7,309 bases of DNA from CAKTOF01 sp964523945 (lineage in GTDB: Bacteria > Bacillota > Clostridia > Oscillospirales > Oscillospiraceae): contig CAZGBU010000102.1 of assembly GCA_964523945.1 (NCBI GenBank), positions 1 through 7,309 of the forward strand, written 5' to 3'. Position 1 is the stretch's first letter. Every line of letters begins with the position of its first letter. Under the pieces are notes generated by a model that saw only the letters and a list, made by a program, of their open reading frames with translations, ran no database searches and was not told where the DNA came from. The position numbers and the translations under genes were made by a program. Positions 5,968-7,309 of the stretch are shown piece after piece.

Positions 5968-6468
5968 TCAAAGGCTCTTTTCGTAGGCCAGCTTGCCGCT
6001 CCCCTGGAAGACGATGACGCCGCACTGAGAAAACCCGGCCTTTTCCAGGATGTGCTGCATCCGCTTGTTTGGAAAGTCGGTATCGACCCGGATGCTCGGA
6101 ACGGCTTTTTCCCGGCACAGCGTCTCCACCAGCCGGAATGTCGTCCCGGCCAGGCCCTGTCCGCGGAAACGGCTGTCGAACGCCATCCGGTGCACCACTG
6201 CGTACGGCTCTGCCGTGTGCCATGCGCCGTCGATTTTCGCATAGGCCGGTTCGCCGTCAAAATCAATGCACAGGTAGCCGGCGATCTCGCCGTCCGCGCG
6301 GACAACGTAACCCTTTTGATCGCGAATATCCGAACGAATGGTGTCCAGATTGGGGTAGTCTGCCGTCCACTGCACAAAGCCCTGCGCCTGCTGAAACGCC
6401 CGGCCTGCCTCGATCATCGCATAGCAGACGGCAAGCTCCGCCGGCTGCGCCAATTCCAACGTGTACAT
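5968..6468 (-). CDS. GNAT family N-acetyltransferase
   Basis: Cytoplasmic acetyl-CoA-dependent acetyltransferase, 166 aa, a normal single-domain GNAT. The order is: N-terminal helices (ELAVCYAMIEAGRAF, 11-25), strands GYVVRADGEIAGYLCIDF (53-70), strand 4 YAVVHRMAFDSRF (89-101), acetyl-CoA loop R-G-Q-G-L-A (102-107, R-x-x-G-x-A), strand 5 SIRVDTDFPNKRM (125-137) and LEKAGF (141-146). The last part matches the GNAT subgroup with VDT-x-x-x-N-x-x-M. The start ATG has AAAGGA about 8 nt upstream on the minus strand. Its TGA stop is only 23 bp before the -35 of the tetR-MATE promoter and no terminator separates them, so transcripts may run on into that operon. A role in resistance by acetylation would fit but is not shown. 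Confidence 0.87.
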   Translation of the reverse strand: MYTLELAQPAELAVCYAMIEAGRAFQQAQGFVQWTADYPNLDTIRSDIRDQKGYVVRADGEIAGYLCIDFDGEPAYAKIDGAWHTAEPYAVVHRMAFDSRFRGQGLAGTTFRLVETLCREKAVPSIRVDTDFPNKRMQHILEKAGFSQCGVIVFQGSGKLAYEKSL

Positions 6469-6518
6469 GGTTCTCGTCCTTTCCTGCGCTTCGCGCTGTA
6501 CGGCTGCGCCGTGTTCCT

Positions 6519-6547
6519 ATGATAGCACATGCAGCGCAGGATTGCGA
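6519..6547 (-). promoter_or_regulatory. Possible promoter of the minus-strand GNAT gene
   Basis: Minus-strand TATCAT (6519-6524, five of six) lies 17 bp from TCGCAA (6542-6547, three of six matches). It is about 50 bp before the start codon. The -35 is weak, so this is a moderate candidate only. Confidence 0.4.
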
Positions 6548-6557
6548 CTGCTTTTTT
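6531..6557 (+). terminator. Possible intrinsic terminator, plus strand
   Basis: GCAGCGCA (6531-6538) pairs with TGCG-A-CTGC (6543-6551), an 8-bp stem with one bulged A and a GGAT loop, directly followed by six T (6552-6557). No plus-strand gene ends here. It would stop transcripts running antisense to the GNAT gene before they reach the terminase-like gene. It overlaps the -35 region of the minus-strand promoter candidate. Confidence 0.4.
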
Positions 6558-6570
6558 CGGGATGGCCGGC

Positions 6571-6605
6571 GGTTGCACGCGGCGGTGCAACCCGCGAAAA
6601 GCGGG
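6571..6605 (+). promoter_or_regulatory. Two abutting hairpins upstream of the terminase-like gene
   Basis: GGTTGCAC (6571-6578) pairs perfectly with GTGCAACC (6585-6592) around a 6-nt loop. It is followed by CCCGC/GCGGG (6591-6595 with 6601-6605) around GAAAA. The two share bases 6591-6592. They lie 38 bp before the start codon with no T run, so they are not a terminator. They may be leader structure or a protein site; the role is unknown. Confidence 0.35.
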
Positions 6606-6642
6606 ACGGCAGTGGTGAACGGCGAAGAAAGGACGCGATGCA

Positions 6643-7068
6643 ATGATTCGACTATCGGCTCAGGAGTGCCGGCGGTTTGCGGCAGCGTATCTGCGCGGGC
6701 TGGACGCGGACGAGGGCGCGGCGGCGATTGGCCGGGACGACGGGGCGGCGCTGCTCGAGCGCGCCGACGTGCAGCGCGCGATCCGGCGCGCCCGCAGACG
6801 GCTGCCGCAGAAAAATGATGTGATCCGCCGGCTGGCGCAGCTGGCATTCGGCCGGAGCAACGACTGCGTCAAGTTCGCGCTCGGCGACGGGGTGGACGTG
6901 GACGCGCTCGACCTGACGCTGCTCAGCGAGATCCGCCGCACAGAACGCGGCGCCGTGGAGGTGCGGCTGCTCGACCGGCTTGAGGCCCTGCGCCAGCTCG
7001 CCGCGCTGTGCGACAGCAATGAGGATGCCGCCGATTTTTTCCGCGCCATGGAGGAGGACGGCGGCTGA
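6643..7068 (+). CDS. Terminase small subunit-like protein, orphan
   Basis: 141 aa. The N-terminal part (LSAQECRRFAAAYLRGLDADEGAAAIG, 4-30, then LLERADVQRAIRRARRRL, 38-54) has the helix-turn-helix pattern of phage terminase small subunits (Terminase_2 type), which bind phage DNA at the packaging start and recruit the large subunit. The middle (VIRRLAQLAFGRSNDCVKFAL, 60-80) and LSEIRRTERGAVEVRLLDRLEALRQLA (94-120) also match small-subunit proteins I recall from Firmicutes, including the basic R-R-T-x-x-G-x-V-E-V-x-L segment. The tail is acidic (EDAADFFRAMEEDGG). AAAGGA (6628-6633) lies 9 nt before the ATG. A very strong terminator follows at once, and no large subunit, portal or integrase is in view. 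It is therefore a phage remnant or a domesticated DNA-binding protein. No clear promoter is seen. Confidence 0.72.
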   Translation: MIRLSAQECRRFAAAYLRGLDADEGAAAIGRDDGAALLERADVQRAIRRARRRLPQKNDVIRRLAQLAFGRSNDCVKFALGDGVDVDALDLTLLSEIRRTERGAVEVRLLDRLEALRQLAALCDSNEDAADFFRAMEEDGG

Positions 7069-7085
7069 GCATGCGGCCGGCACAC

Positions 7086-7126
7086 AAAACACCCGGGGAC
7101 GAAGCCATCGTCCCCGGGTGTTTTTT
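7086..7126 (+). terminator. Strong intrinsic terminator after the terminase-like gene
   Basis: A perfect 17-bp stem (7086-7102 with 7108-7124) with an AGCCA loop and six T (7121-7126), 18 bp after the stop. The four A on the left side give four T on the minus strand, so it can also act leftward. Confidence 0.95.
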
Positions 7127-7309
7127 CGGCCCATTTGCAAGGCCGCCGCGATTGGTTGGTCACAAAGGCGCGGGCTGCCGGCGCAATGGTGGACAGAAGA
7201 AGCTGCACAGGCGGGCGCGGCGGCAATTGTGGTGAAATTTTCATTATAACAAGTGCTGCGGTCTGAACGCATCGGCCATTGTCTACGCTATTTTTCTGCT
7301 TTTTTCTAG
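7127..7309. other. Right-end stretch with no convincing gene
   Basis: No frame with a ribosome binding site is visible on either strand. The stretch becomes AT-rich after about 7225 and ends in two T runs (7272-7276 and 7280-7285) without a clear hairpin before them. It holds the minus-strand -10 element listed separately. It may be the start of an intergenic region of the next locus. Confidence 0.5.
7243..7251 (-). promoter_or_regulatory. Possible extended -10 element, minus strand
   Basis: TGT followed by TATAAT on the minus strand (TATAAT at 7243-7248), i.e. an extended -10, but without a good -35. A transcript starting near 7236 would meet the bidirectional terminator at 7086-7124 after roughly 150 nt. 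No coding sequence is evident in that span. Confidence 0.3.

Noticed and set aside
6518..6523. Plus-strand TATGAT as promoter for the terminase-like gene
   Set aside because: No -35 is found, and the hairpin with T6 at 6531-6557 would end such a transcript at once. The same bases fit better as the minus-strand GNAT -10.
6660..7244. 194-codon minus-strand frame starting at the ATG beside TATAAT
   Set aside because: No ribosome site. It runs through a perfect terminator hairpin and then antisense to the terminase-like gene, and its composition is Ser/Arg/Ala-rich.
7250..7309. Terminator at the T runs near the right edge
   Set aside because: The T runs are not preceded by a stable hairpin on the plus strand, and the window ends there.

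Overview
The window is GC-rich DNA with strong AGGAGG-type ribosome binding sites, sigma-A-like promoters, and protein families typical of Clostridia (a UraA-type permease, a TetR/MATE pair, several GNAT acetyltransferases). I infer a high-GC Firmicute, most likely of the Oscillospiraceae/Ruminococcaceae type. No rRNA, tRNA, CRISPR array, insertion sequence or integrase is visible.

Layout: a uracil/xanthine permease (19-1410, minus) sits at the left edge behind a well-formed promoter and a structured leader of about 160 nt. Divergent to it is a two-gene GNAT pair (1731-2267 and 2264-2801, plus) joined by an ATGA overlap. The second GNAT gene carries a single-base frameshift that separates its conserved C-terminal part. 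Next is a monocistronic NAD-dependent epimerase/SDR gene (2892-3917, plus) with an extended -10 promoter. It ends at a strong hairpin terminator shared with the convergent minus-strand block.

The minus-strand block reads right to left as a GNAT gene (5968-6468), a TetR regulator (5313-5867) and a MATE efflux pump (3988-5316). The regulator and pump overlap by ATGA. They are controlled by a promoter (TTGACA, 17 bp, TAAAAT) covered by a near-perfect AT-rich 40-bp palindrome, which is almost certainly the TetR operator. On the right, plus strand, is an isolated gene (6643-7068) resembling a phage terminase small subunit, closed by a perfect 17-bp-stem terminator. The last 180 bp hold no convincing gene but carry an extended -10 element facing that terminator from the other side.

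How the genes work together: the TetR-MATE pair is a self-contained inducible efflux unit, and the adjacent GNAT may share its transcript. The permease is probably regulated through its leader RNA. The remaining genes look like independent accessory functions. I do not see a clearly new multi-gene system. The points most worth checking are the orphan terminase-like gene, the permease leader, the frameshifted GNAT, and the large operator palindrome.
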